From: VAZQ01 sp963753575
GTDB lineage: Bacteria; Pseudomonadota; Alphaproteobacteria; Rhizobiales; Xanthobacteraceae
Assembly (NCBI GenBank): GCA_963753575.1
Contig: CAVWCR010000003.1
Coordinates: 186,001 to 250,000, forward strand
Length of the DNA: 64,000 nucleotides
Direction of reading: 5' to 3'
Below the pieces are notes generated by a model, which was not told where the DNA came from, searched no databases, and saw nothing but the letters and a program-made list of their open reading frames with translations. Shown here piece after piece: positions 9,300-18,841 of this stretch. Numbering within the stretch: the stretch's first letter is position 1; the number at the start of each line of letters is the position of its first letter. The translations under genes and the position numbers were made by a program.

Positions 9300-10466
9300 A
9301 TGCTGGTCGCTGAATGTTCAAGGATCGAGGCCGTGGTGGGAGCCGTCCCAATCAGGTATCGGGCGTTTTTGAGCTACTCTCATCGGGATGCCGTCTGGGG
9401 CAGGTGGCTTCACAGGGCACTCGAGCGCTATCGCATCGAGCGTGACCTGGTGGGACGCAATACGCCCGCCGGTGCGGTTCCGAAAACGCTACGCCCGATC
9501 TTTCGCGACCGTGACGACTTCGCCGCCGGTCATTCGCTTGCCGAGCAGACGTTGGCCGCGCTCGAAGCCTCACAATTCCTGATCGTCCTGTGCTCACCGA
9601 ACGCCGCGAAGAGCAAGTATGTCAACGAGGAGGTTCGTCGCTTTAAGGCGCTCGGGCGCAGCGAGCGCGTTGTTGCAGTAATTGTCGACGGAGAGCCTGG
9701 CGATCCTGCGCGCGAATGTTTTCCGCCGGCCCTGCGTTTCAAGATCGGCGCCGATGGCAATCTCACCGACCAAGCCGAAGAGCCCATCGCCGCCGATGTC
9801 CGCCCAGAACGCGACGGCCGCGAGAATGCGAAACAGAAGGTGATTGCGGGCCTGCTGGGAGTAGGGCTCGACGAGATCGCGCGGCGGGCGGAGCGGGCGC
9901 GCAAGCGCCGCAACCGCTTCTGGGCCGCGCTCGCAGGCCTGTTTCTTGCCCTCGCGGTGACCGCAACAGGAAGTGCGGTTTACGCCTACCAGAAACTCGT
10001 GGAATCCGAGGAGCGGCTCGATCAAGCAATCGAGATTGCGTCTGGATTCGTGACCGAAGCGTCCTCCTTGTCGGCTCACTTTGGGGTGCCGACGGAGCTC
10101 ACGCTTGCGCTACTCGCGCGCGCTGAATCGGCGCTGAGCGCCTTACTTGCGAAACGGCCGGCCTCTGCGGGTCTGCGGTATCGCAAGGCGCTGATGCTTT
10201 TGGGGTTCGCCGCCCAGTATCAAAATCTCGGTCATTTGGAGGAGGCAATAGGGCGCTCGGATCGGGCGCGCGACCTCTTGGCTGCCCTTGTCGACGAGCA
10301 TGGCGACAACCTCGAATTTCTCTACCACCTGTCCGAGGCGGAAGATCAGCTCGCGCTGCTGTGGAGGTTCAACGGCGATCCGGAGCAGGCGGCGCAGCAC
10401 TACAAAGCTAGCCTGGCGGCGATCGAGCACCTGCCCGCATCGTTCTTGATTTCTTCGGCCTCTTGA
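9300..10466 (+). pseudogene. TIR-TPR transmembrane protein, 3' truncated
   Basis: N-terminal TIR domain starting at YRAFLSYSHRD (residues 20-30), continuing through RPIFRDRDDF, LIVLCSPNAAKSKYVNEEV (the NEE glutamates 110-111 are candidate catalytic residues of NAD-cleaving TIRs) and ECFPPALRF. One membrane helix is at about 207-229, followed by helical TPR-like repeats (EEAIGRSDRARDLLA, EQAAQHYKASL). Family members in Rhizobiales continue with more repeats. Here the frame ends shortly after a junction near 10440, where an unrelated GtrA coding frame begins. TIR proteins can be immune effectors or signalling adaptors. The truncated product might still be expressed, with function uncertain. Confidence 0.75.
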
Positions 10467-10873
10467 CCGCCAAGCTGACAGGCAACCTCGTGCCGCAGCG
10501 CTTCGTAAGCTTCGCGCTGGTCGGAGCTTCCGGCATCGTTGTCCATCTGACGGTCTTGAAAGCTGCGCTCGCCTTTCCCGCATTCGTCTTCGCGCCCGCT
10601 CAGGCCATCGCCACGTTGGTCGCGATGGTGAGCAACTTCCTGCTCAACAATATCTTGACTTATCGCGACATGCGGCTGCGGGGGCCTGATCTGATCGCCG
10701 GCCTCTTCTGGTTCTGCGCGGTGTGCTCGATCGGCGCGATCAGCAACGTGGCGGTCGCAAGCTGGGTCTATGCCTGGGATCCGGTCTGGTGGCTGGCGGG
10801 CGCCTTGGGATCTACCATCGGCGCGGTGTGGAACTATGCCATGTCGAGCGTCCTCGTCTGGCGCTCCCGCTGA
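10412..10873 (+). pseudogene. GtrA-type membrane domain, 5' truncated (glycosyltransferase remnant)
   Basis: The frame, open from 10412, reads LDFFGLLTAKLTGNLVPQRF then FALVGASGIVVHL, a run of four hydrophobic helices and VWNYAMSSVLVWRSR. This is the GtrA-like C-terminal domain that in polyprenyl-phosphate mannosyltransferases follows a GT2 catalytic domain; the linker DFFGLLTAKL belongs to the missing half. The catalytic domain is absent, replaced by the TIR gene in a different frame. An internal TTG at 10463 could start a free-standing GtrA-like protein of 136 residues. I think it is a remnant. Confidence 0.65.
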
Positions 10874-10876
10874 GGC

Positions 10877-11368
10877 TCATCGCAGCATTGCCGGCGAACA
10901 ATAGAGCACCGAGAAATCCCAAAATTGAAGAGCGCTAATCTTACGCTTGATCCGTTCGACAGTAGTCGAAATCATCTTTGCTTCTGCGGTGGCCGTTGTT
11001 GACTTCACGACCTTTATTGAAGCGTCGTCAGGTCGGACCGCGATGGGATTCTTCTCAAGCCGACACGTGTTATTTCCAATGAGCCTCGTGGCGTGCTCAA
11101 CAATGTTCTTTGGGCACCGATAATTTCGACGTAGCTCAAAGCTCTTGACCTCTCTCCCAGAGTGCTTTTCCAGATCTATGATGTAGCTGGGAGTGCATCC
11201 TCGAAAGCCGTAGATTGCCTGATCATCGTCACCTGTGACCACCAGTCTGGCTTGCTTTGCGATCGCGCTGACGAAAGTAAAATCCAGCCCGTTGTCCATC
11301 CAGGCGCGGTTGCAGCTGTAGTGCGGGATGCCATGCTTCGCGCCCTTGTATCGGAGCGTCAAGCTCAC
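10877..11368 (-). pseudogene. UvrD/Rep-type DNA helicase fragment
   Basis: Middle portion of a superfamily-1 helicase. Motif III is intact (VTGDDDQAIYGFRG), followed by motif IV (ELRRNYRCPKNIV), and the fragment stops inside the DFSVLYCS block that normally leads into the second RecA domain. The Walker A half and the C-terminal half are both missing. Its 3' end abuts the GtrA remnant and its 5' side runs into the histidine-kinase remnant, so both breakpoints are visible. No function expected. Confidence 0.7.
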
Positions 11369-11379
11369 GTCCGCGGCGA

Positions 11380-11744
11380 TCGCAGCGGATCAGGCCATCC
11401 GAGCGCGAAGCATCGATGCTTTCCGCAACGCGCGAGACCTGCGTCAGCGGGCGGAGTGCGCGCCGTCCGGCGAAAATGCCGACGCTGAGTGAAACAAGCA
11501 AGAATGGGGCTTACAACCATCCACCGTCAGAACAATCCGCACTGGCAGGCGTAGGTGGAGAACGCCAGCATCGTCAACGGAGGAGATGGTTTGCGATCTG
11601 TTCGGCTTGACCGAGCAGCGCACGCTCTCGCAGTGCCTTTTCGGTCAAGCGCGATTGCCGGTATATCCATCCGTAGCCACATAGACTGGTCACGATTGTC
11701 GTGATCACAAGGCTGATAGACACCCGCCTCGAAATCGAGAGCAT
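11380..11744 (-). pseudogene. Sensor histidine kinase remnant
   Basis: Begins with ATG at 11744, six bases after the response-regulator stop, as expected for the second gene of a two-component operon. The first 56 residues (MLSISRRVSISLVITTIVTS, then ALRERALLGQAEQIANHLLR) hit a TGA at 11574-11576. In another frame a second helix and HAMP start appear (VSLSVGIFAGRRALRPLTQV, then VAESIDASR). The periplasmic sensor is deleted, and the kinase domains are gone, replaced by the helicase fragment. The partner regulator is therefore an orphan. Confidence 0.7.
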
Positions 11745-11750
11745 CGCAAT

Positions 11751-12419
11751 TCACCCTCTCAGTATATAGCCAACGCCGCGCAGGGTGTGAATCGAACACC
11801 GCGCACCTATTTCCTCAAGCCGCTTTCGGAGTCGGGAAATGAGAACCTCGACAGTATTCGGGTTCACGACATCGTTCAATCCGTACAGCGTGTCTTCTAG
11901 TACGCGCTTCGAGACGACTTGGTCGGCGCAGCGCATGAGTGATTCCAATGCGCCGAGCTCCCGGGGTGAAATTGCGACGACGCGGCCGTCCACTTCAACT
12001 TGCCGAAGTGCCGTATCAAAAGAAATATTGCCCGACTCGAGAACCGCTCCGAGCGCGCGTCCCGGCCGCCGAAGTAAAGCCCGCAATCGCGCCGCTAGTT
12101 CCTTCATTGCAAATGGCTTTGGGAGATAATCATCGGCGCCGCGATCGAGGCCCGCAACTCGGTCGTCAACAGTGTCACGCGCGGTCAAAATCAGGATCGG
12201 CAAAGCGACGTTGCTCCCGCGCAGTTCGCTGATCAGATCGAGCCCGTCCCGGTCGGGTAATCCAAGATCGAGGACGATCGCGTCGTATTGAAGACCTCTG
12301 ATGGCATGGCACCCATCCTCAGCGGTGAAAAAGCTGTCGACGCCAAAACCAAGCCCGCTTAACCCCTCCACAATGGAGTGGGATAAGCGTTCGTGGTCTT
12401 CCAATAGAAGAATTCGCAT
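11751..12419 (-). CDS. OmpR/PhoB-family response regulator (TctD/QseB-like), orphaned
   Basis: Receiver domain with the phospho-acceptor D51 in VLDLGLPD, acidic pocket ED at 7-8, T in LTARD and K in LPKPF; then a winged-helix DNA-binding domain ending ISRLRKRLEEIG and LRGVGYILRG. The Met at 12419 (MRILLLED) was chosen because the longer frame adds a non-conserved tail. Length about 222. Its cognate kinase, directly downstream, is destroyed. It is divergent from the RND efflux operon, so it may control that operon, now with unknown or no phosphate input. Confidence 0.92.
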   Translation of the reverse strand: MRILLLEDHERLSHSIVEGLSGLGFGVDSFFTAEDGCHAIRGLQYDAIVLDLGLPDRDGLDLISELRGSNVALPILILTARDTVDDRVAGLDRGADDYLPKPFAMKELAARLRALLRRPGRALGAVLESGNISFDTALRQVEVDGRVVAISPRELGALESLMRCADQVVSKRVLEDTLYGLNDVVNPNTVEVLISRLRKRLEEIGARCSIHTLRGVGYILRG

Positions 12420-12932
12420 GGGTACTGAAGCTCCCCGTTGCCTTTTGTACGCTAGTCTTGAGGCAGTCAAAGCTCTTTCCAAAGCGGAATTTCAATTAAC
12501 CTTGCAAGAGGCTGACGAGCGCCGGCGCTGTTGTGAGCGGAATGAGCCGATCGCGCTCAGCGCGGCGCCAGCCTTTTTCCGAGAACATCGCATGACCTGA
12601 CGCAGGCAACGTCTTTGCGGTGTCAGGTTAGCGTCAGTGACATCCTGTCAAGATCAATCAGACCTTCCCGGTGAGTAAACACCTAGAGTAGGGATTTTCG
12701 ACGATTCCCATCGTTCCTTGTCATGGGTGGGGACCCAATTCAAGGAAGGCGTCCCCCAGCAACGATTGCGGGTTGGTAACTGTGACGCTTCGGCTACATT
12801 TGCTGGGAAAATGCTGTGCAGCATGATGGCCGAGGCTTTTGCGACACTGGCGTGAAAGTGCAGATTATGACGGAAATCCAGAAATGTTGTGATTGCGCGC
12901 GCCTACCTCTCCATAGCAGCTGGCCAAATCCT
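12420..12932. promoter_or_regulatory. Divergent control region of response regulator and RND efflux operon
   Basis: About 510 bases between divergent genes. At 12621-12652 there is a cluster of related half-sites (TGTCAGG, GCGTCAGTGACA, CCTGTCAAG), with CTGACGC also at 12597-12603. This is the kind of tandem direct/inverted array bound by OmpR-type regulators. It may be the operator of the adjacent regulator. The in-frame extension of the TolC gene from 12816 lacks family similarity and is treated as non-coding. Confidence 0.35.
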
Positions 12933-14309
12933 ATGCGTCAAATTGCCGTACGTACCAGCCTGCTAGCATGCGCGCTCTGTACCATGCTCCCATCATGCGC
13001 GACTTATCTCCCGCGGCCCCTCCCGGAGCGGCCTGATCTTCGGGCGAGCGTCGGAGAGCTTGCTGTCCCGGCTAGCCGATTTCCTCTGCGGGAGGTCAGC
13101 TCGCATCGATTCGATCCGCGGCGGCCACTCGGCTCCAATGACGTTGCGATCATCGCGGTGATCAACAACCCCGATCTCCGCGCGACCAGGGCCAGAATCG
13201 GGGTGGCTGCGGCTCAGGCTTTCGCGGCAGGCATCCTGCCCAATCCGCAGATAAACTTCGACCATGGCCTCCTGATCGGCGGGCCAGGCACGATCAATTC
13301 GATTGCAGCAGGCGTGATGCAGCAGGTTGTGCCGCTCTTGACGCTCTCGGTGCGCCAGGCGGCCGCGCGCGAGAGTGCCGCAAGCGTCGACCTCGATGCA
13401 GCGTGGCAGGAATGGCAGGTTGTGAGCCGTGCGCGTCTCCTTTTCGTCGATGCTGTCTCGCTTGGCCGGCAGCGCGAATTGGTTGAAGAGAACCTGCGCC
13501 TTTTCAGAGAGCGCTACCAGCAAGCCTTCGAAGCCATGCGGGCGGGAAATGCAGTGTTGCCGACCGTGGCGAGCGATCTTGTCGCTCTCAACTCCGCCGA
13601 GACACAGCTCAGCGAGATCGACCAGAGCATCCTGAAGAACAAGCATGACCTCAATGCGCTGCTCGGGCTAACGCCCGAAGCCGCGCTGCGGCTCTCAGGA
13701 CGCATCAGGCTGCCCGCCATCGATGCGGCGAGGCTCCAACCTCTCTTGCTTGACCTTGCTGCGCGCCGTCCGGATCTATTGGCGTTGCAGGCCGGATACG
13801 AGGCCCAGGAGGACAAGCTCCGGCAAGCGATCATCGAGCAATTCCCGAAGGTCAGTGTCGGCTCCACGTTTTCTCGCGACACAAGTAACGTGCGGACCCA
13901 ATCGGTGGCGGTCACCATTGACCTGCCTGTTTTCGACCGCAACCAGGGAAACATCGCGATCGCCGGTTCCACCCGCGAGCAACTCTGGCAGGAATACCAG
14001 GCGCGCCTCGACACTGCCTATGGGCAAGCCAAGCGGCTAGTCAGCGAATTGCGGCTTGCCGAGGAACAGTACCGGTCGAGCTTGGACAGCGTCCGGCGCC
14101 TGCGTGAGGCGGTCGATACCGTGCAACCTGCATATCGGGCCGGGAACCTCGATGAGCGCACGTTTGTTGATTTGCGAACATCACTATTGGCAAGGCAGAT
14201 AGGGAGCGTCCGACTGGAGCAGACCATATTGCAGCAGCGCGTGGCCCTACAAACGCTGATTGGTAGCCGATTGCCGAACCGATATACCGACCTAGCGAGG
14301 ACGCCTTGA
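12933..14309 (+). CDS. TolC-family outer-membrane efflux lipoprotein
   Basis: Outer-membrane channel of a tripartite efflux pump. From ATG 12933 the protein has an n-region MRQIAVRTSLL and a lipobox MLPSC, so it is probably a lipoprotein like NodT/CusC. Two long coiled TolC repeats follow (NPDLRATRARIG, ARRPDLLALQAGYEAQ) with the barrel-forming ILPNPQINFDHG and VDLRTSLLARQIG. Length 458. Its stop overlaps the adaptor start (TTGA), so the three pump genes form one operon. Confidence 0.92.
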   Translation: MRQIAVRTSLLACALCTMLPSCATYLPRPLPERPDLRASVGELAVPASRFPLREVSSHRFDPRRPLGSNDVAIIAVINNPDLRATRARIGVAAAQAFAAGILPNPQINFDHGLLIGGPGTINSIAAGVMQQVVPLLTLSVRQAAARESAASVDLDAAWQEWQVVSRARLLFVDAVSLGRQRELVEENLRLFRERYQQAFEAMRAGNAVLPTVASDLVALNSAETQLSEIDQSILKNKHDLNALLGLTPEAALRLSGRIRLPAIDAARLQPLLLDLAARRPDLLALQAGYEAQEDKLRQAIIEQFPKVSVGSTFSRDTSNVRTQSVAVTIDLPVFDRNQGNIAIAGSTREQLWQEYQARLDTAYGQAKRLVSELRLAEEQYRSSLDSVRRLREAVDTVQPAYRAGNLDERTFVDLRTSLLARQIGSVRLEQTILQQRVALQTLIGSRLPNRYTDLARTP

Positions 14310-15352
14310 CCCGGCTTTCAGTAAGCTGTCTCGCCTTCTTCCTCGCTCTTGAGATGGCGCCCTCGGACGCGCTCGCCGCCACCGATGGCCCCTCGGTCGA
14401 GGTCGAGACCGTGCTGCTGCGGCGACAGGAGCTTCGCGACGTGGTACCGGCGTTTGGAACCGTGGCCACCGGCGAGGAATCCACGGCTGACATCAGCTTT
14501 CCACATCCCGGCCAGATCACCGAACTCAAGGTTCGCGCTGGTCAAAAGGTCCGCGCCGGAGAGCCGCTGGTCACCATCACGGCCGATCCAGCGACTTTGC
14601 TGAGCTTTCAGAAGGCGGTCACCGCACTCGACTTTGCCAAGCGCGAGTTGCAGCGGCAGCAGACGTTGCGGGCACAGCACCTTGCCACCAATGGACAAGT
14701 CGCGGCCGCTCAGCAATCGGTCAGTGATGCAACCGTTGCGCTGGAAACGGAGCGCAGGCTCGGCAACGACCAGCGCGCCAGGACCGCGACGGCGCCCTTT
14801 GATGGCTATGTCTTGCAGATCATGGCCGCGCCGGGCGATCGGCTGCAGGCCAACACCGCAACCCTGAAGCTCGCGCGCACCGACCAGGGTCTACGCGTTT
14901 CCGCTGGTCTCAAGTCCGAAGATGCCGAACGCGTCGCCCCCGGTATGGCGGCTGAGATCGCGCCGGTTCTCGCCGTGCAGTCCCGGCCGCTAGCCGGGAC
15001 CGTGCGCCAGATCAGCGGCACGATCAATCCGACCAGCAAGCTGGTCGACTGCTGGATCGACGTCATGCCGGCCAGCAGGCTTATTTCCGGAACGTCGGTT
15101 TCAGTGGCCATCATTTTGTCGCGTCACGAGGGCTGGGTGGTGCCGCGGAACGCCGTACTGCACGACGCCAAGGGTAGCTACATCTTCCAGGTCGAGAACG
15201 AGCGTGCCAAGCGCGTCGACGTGAACACCAGGATCGAAACGAATCAACTGACCGAGATCACCGGAAATTTCAACCCGTCGCTCAAGGTCGTGGCGCTCGG
15301 CAATTACGAACTGCGCGACGGCATGGCAGTGCGCGAGGCACCAACGAAGTAG
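14306..15352 (+). CDS. RND efflux periplasmic adaptor (membrane fusion protein)
   Basis: Links the inner-membrane pump to the TolC channel. It starts with TTG 14306 overlapping the upstream stop by three bases. Features are a signal-like N-terminus (LSVSCLAFFLALEMAPSDAL), a lipoyl half-motif (GQITELKVRAGQKVRAGEPL), a short alpha-hairpin (FAKRELQRQQTL), the second lipoyl half (TATAPFDGYVLQIMAAPGD) and beta-barrel/MP domains. Length 348 is on the short side but complete. Substrate specificity cannot be read from it. Confidence 0.92.
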   Translation: MTRLSVSCLAFFLALEMAPSDALAATDGPSVEVETVLLRRQELRDVVPAFGTVATGEESTADISFPHPGQITELKVRAGQKVRAGEPLVTITADPATLLSFQKAVTALDFAKRELQRQQTLRAQHLATNGQVAAAQQSVSDATVALETERRLGNDQRARTATAPFDGYVLQIMAAPGDRLQANTATLKLARTDQGLRVSAGLKSEDAERVAPGMAAEIAPVLAVQSRPLAGTVRQISGTINPTSKLVDCWIDVMPASRLISGTSVSVAIILSRHEGWVVPRNAVLHDAKGSYIFQVENERAKRVDVNTRIETNQLTEITGNFNPSLKVVALGNYELRDGMAVREAPTK

Positions 15353-15359
15353 CGCTCTT

Positions 15360-18300
15360 ATGTTCACCGACTGGATTGCCGGTCACCGCCGGTCACTGCT
15401 GTTCCTAGTGCTGCTCTCGACCGTAGGCGGTATTGTTGCCGCAACATCCTTGCCCGTCACCCTATTTCCGAATGTCAGCTTCCCGCGCGTACGCCTCAAC
15501 ATCGACGCCGGCGACCGGCCGGCCGAGCAGATGGTGCTGCAAGTAACTGCGCCGGTTGAGCAGGCTGTGCACAAGGTCCCCAAAGTCACCGATGTTCGCT
15601 CGACCACCAGTCGCGGGATAGCTGAACTCTCGGTCTTCTTCGAGTGGGGCACCGACATGGCTACAGCCATGCTGCAGGTCAATGCGGAGATCGGGCAAAT
15701 CCTGCCGCGGCTCCCGCCGGGAACGACGATGCAGACACGGCGCATGGACCCGACGGTATTCCCGATCATCAGCTACAGCATGACGTCGAACACGGTACCG
15801 CTCACTCAAATGCGCGACGTTGCACTTTATCAGATACGGCCCTTGCTGGCCAGTCTTGCGGGGGTCGCTAGCGTCGCAGTATCCGGCGGCAGCGATCAGG
15901 AATATCAGGTGCTGGTCGATCCCGACAAGCTCAAGGCCGCTGGCCTAACCGTCGATGACGTCGCCAAGGCTGTCGGAGCGAGTAACGTCCTCCAGGCCAT
16001 CGGCCGGATTGAAGATCAATACAAGCTCTACCTGGTCGTCTCCGACGACACGCTCAGCGGCATCGACAATCTGAGCCATATCGCGGTGCGCACCGGGGCC
16101 GATGGGGTAACGACGGTCGGGGATGTCGCGACCGTCAGGCTCTCGACCGTGCCGCAATGGACGCGCGTCACCGCTGCGGGCAAGGACGCTATCCTGTTCA
16201 GCATCTATGAACAGCCAGGCGGAAACAGCGTCCAGATCGCCGGCGAGGTGCGCTCACGGCTTGAAGGATTTCGGTCCAGGCTGCCAGCTGGCGTGGAGGT
16301 CGCGAACTGGTACGATCAGAGCGAGTTGGTCACCGCCTCGGCCGCCAGCGTTCGCGATGCGATCGTCATCGGCACCGTGCTCGCCGCTCTGGTCCTGCTC
16401 GTCTTCCTGCGCAGCTTCAAGATGATGTTCATCGCCATGCTGGTCGTGCCGGCGGCCTTATTGGCGACCATTGTTCTGCTGTGGGCGACCGGCATGAGCT
16501 TCAACATCATGACCCTCGGCGGGATGGCGGCCGCCGTCGGTCTCGTGATTGATGATGCCATCGTGATGGTGGAGCACATAATGCGCCGTGTGCGCAGCGG
16601 CACCCGCGGTCCGAACGATGCGCAAGGACGAGCAATCGGCCGCGTAGTCTTGGGGGCAGCACGAGAATTCAGTCGTCCCCTGCTCGGATCGAGCGCCGCT
16701 ACGATCGTGATCTTCTTGCCGCTGGCGATGCTGAGCGGCGTCACCGGTGCGTTCTTCAAGGCGCTGTCGCTGACCATGGCAGAGTGCCTCATCTTCTCGT
16801 TCTTGATCACATGGCTCGCGGTCCCGCTTGCGGCGGAATGGCAGCTCGGCGCCCGCGATGCGGCGCGCCAAGACGCGGGCCGCTTGGCGCGTTGGTTCAA
16901 CGAGCGCTATGCCTCCCTTTCTGCGCGCCTCCTGCGACGACCGACCTGGTCGGTCGTGATTTTCGCTATTCCCTTGCTGGGCTGTGGCTATGTGGCGTTC
17001 AATGGCGTGGGGACCGGGTTCATGCCGGTGATGGACGAAGGCGGGTTCATCATCGACTATCATGCAGCGCCCGGTACGTCCTTGTCGGAAACCGACCGCT
17101 TGCTGCAACAGGTCGAAACTATTCTCAGGACAATGGCCGACGTCGATACTTGGTCGCGCCGCACGGGCCTCGGACTTGGCGGCGATATCAACGAGGCCAA
17201 TCAGGGGGATTTTTTCGTCAAGCTCAAGGGAGGCCCGCGCCGCCCGATCTTTGAGGTCATGAGCGACCTGCGCACGCGCATCGAAAGTCAGGTCCCAGGC
17301 TTGTACTTCGAGATGGCGCAGCTGATGGAAGACCTCATCGGCGACCTTACGGCCGTTCCGCAGCCCATCGAGGTCAAGCTCTACGGCGGAGACCCCGAGG
17401 CTCTGCTGGCGACGGCCAGGAAGGTTGCCGAACGAGTTGGCAAGATCGACGGCCTCGTCGAGGTGCGCGACGGCATCAATCCGGCCGGCGATGCGCTGGA
17501 CATCCGCATCGATCGCGTCAAGGCAGCCTTCGAAGGGATCGATCCGGCCGAAGCCACACGCGTGGCCGACATTTTCCTGCGCGGGCAGGTGGTCACCAGG
17601 ATTCCGACCTCGCTCAAGGAGATCGGCGTACGCGTGTGGTCGCCGGACCGATTCCGCAAAACCGAGCTCGACGTCGCCAATGTCCCGATCCGGGCGCCGG
17701 ACGGGCACACGTTTCCGCTGCAACGGATTGCTACCATCACTCCGGTCAGCGGCCAGCCACAGATCACCCGCGAGAACCTTCAGCATATGGTCGCTGTGAC
17801 GGGACGGCTCGAAGGGCGCGATCTCGGGTCAGCCGCAGCCGAGGTGGCACGCACCCTCAATCAGCCCGGTTTCCTGCCGCCGTCGGTTCGCTACCAGCTG
17901 GGCGGGCTCTATGCGCAGCAGCAGATCGCTTTTCATGGTTTGCTCCTGGTATTCGCCGCCGCGGCCGGCGCAGTATTCGTGCTGCTGCTGTTTCTATACG
18001 AGCGGCTTTCGGTCGCGTTTGCGATCCTGGTCATGCCTTTGCTCGCTGCCTGCGCCGTCTTTGTCGGCCTCTGGGTGACCGATATTGAGCTCAACATCGC
18101 GGCCATGATGGGCATGACCATGATCATCGGCATCGTCACCGAAGTTGCGGTTTTCTTCTTTTCCGAATACGAGGACCTCCGTACGGCCGGAATGCCAGTC
18201 TTCGACGCGCTGATCGGCGCGGGACGTAATCGTATGCGGCCAATCGTGATGACGACCGTCGCGGCCATCCTGACTCTGCTACCCCTCGCGCTGGCGATCG

Positions 18301-18446
18301 GCCAGGGCTCGGCCATGCAGCAGCCCCTGGCCGTCGCCATCATCTCGGGACTCGTCGTGCAGCTGCCGCTCGTGCTGCTCATGATGCCGGCGCTCTATCT
18401 TGCGATCCTCCGGCCCGCCGAGCGATTTGGTCGCCGACCGGGTTGA
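15360..18446 (+). CDS. RND efflux transporter permease
   Basis: Inner-membrane proton-driven pump of the AcrB/CzcA superfamily, 1028 residues with the standard layout: TM1, large periplasmic loop, TM2-6, a second loop, TM8-12. Proton-relay acidic residues appear in TM4 (VGLVIDDAIVMVEHI). TM10 has the unusual GIVTEVAVFFFSEYED where many members have a lysine. The start ATG is 7 bases after the adaptor stop. The pattern seems closer to the uncharacterised acriflavine-like branch than to a clear metal pump. Substrate unknown. Confidence 0.93.
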   Translation: MFTDWIAGHRRSLLFLVLLSTVGGIVAATSLPVTLFPNVSFPRVRLNIDAGDRPAEQMVLQVTAPVEQAVHKVPKVTDVRSTTSRGIAELSVFFEWGTDMATAMLQVNAEIGQILPRLPPGTTMQTRRMDPTVFPIISYSMTSNTVPLTQMRDVALYQIRPLLASLAGVASVAVSGGSDQEYQVLVDPDKLKAAGLTVDDVAKAVGASNVLQAIGRIEDQYKLYLVVSDDTLSGIDNLSHIAVRTGADGVTTVGDVATVRLSTVPQWTRVTAAGKDAILFSIYEQPGGNSVQIAGEVRSRLEGFRSRLPAGVEVANWYDQSELVTASAASVRDAIVIGTVLAALVLLVFLRSFKMMFIAMLVVPAALLATIVLLWATGMSFNIMTLGGMAAAVGLVIDDAIVMVEHIMRRVRSGTRGPNDAQGRAIGRVVLGAAREFSRPLLGSSAATIVIFLPLAMLSGVTGAFFKALSLTMAECLIFSFLITWLAVPLAAEWQLGARDAARQDAGRLARWFNERYASLSARLLRRPTWSVVIFAIPLLGCGYVAFNGVGTGFMPVMDEGGFIIDYHAAPGTSLSETDRLLQQVETILRTMADVDTWSRRTGLGLGGDINEANQGDFFVKLKGGPRRPIFEVMSDLRTRIESQVPGLYFEMAQLMEDLIGDLTAVPQPIEVKLYGGDPEALLATARKVAERVGKIDGLVEVRDGINPAGDALDIRIDRVKAAFEGIDPAEATRVADIFLRGQVVTRIPTSLKEIGVRVWSPDRFRKTELDVANVPIRAPDGHTFPLQRIATITPVSGQPQITRENLQHMVAVTGRLEGRDLGSAAAEVARTLNQPGFLPPSVRYQLGGLYAQQQIAFHGLLLVFAAAAGAVFVLLLFLYERLSVAFAILVMPLLAACAVFVGLWVTDIELNIAAMMGMTMIIGIVTEVAVFFFSEYEDLRTAGMPVFDALIGAGRNRMRPIVMTTVAAILTLLPLALAIGQGSAMQQPLAVAIISGLVVQLPLVLLMMPALYLAILRPAERFGRRPG

Positions 18447-18479
18447 ACAAGCGCGCCCTGAGTGCCTCTCAAAGTCTGA

Positions 18480-18726
18480 TGCATCGCGGTCCAGCGACTT
18501 TGCTCGGCCAGAATGGGCAGCCGGCGGTCGGTTCGGCTACGTCGTGATGCCAAACCTCTTGGCCCAGCTCTCGGGCGGCGGGTTCACCGAGGGCCACTTC
18601 AACGCAGCCGAACTTTTCGGCGGAGGCCACGGAGATCCCTTTGACTCGCACTTGGCTGCCCGCACCTATAGCGGCTGGTTCATCGGCACAGGTTATGAGT
18701 ACGCGCGGAAATGGCTGCCTAGCTAG
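18480..18726 (+). pseudogene. Outer-membrane beta-barrel protein fragment
   Basis: The stretch WAAGGRFGYVVMPNLLAQLS, then FTEGHFNAAELF and TYSGWFIGTGYEYA, matches the strand pattern of Omp25/opacity-type porin-like proteins of Rhizobiales. There is no signal sequence or first half. Past the stop another frame gives SLCWKNR, similar to the family's next strand, indicating a further frameshift. It overlaps no pump gene and ends about 115 bases before the group II intron. Confidence 0.5.
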
Positions 18727-18841
18727 CCTCTGCTGGAAGAACCGAATAAGGCCAATTCTTTTACGCGTTTGATCTCGACAAGGTGGCATCTGCTGCCTAT
18801 TCACAGCGGCGGGCAATGTCTGGCATTGATGCTGTGGACGG

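Noticed and set aside
9178..9372. 64-codon frame before the TIR gene
   Set aside because: No ribosome site, overlaps the TIR start, and no motif.
16458..17786. 442-residue minus-strand frame in the RND permease
   Set aside because: Shadow of the permease; no domain recognised.
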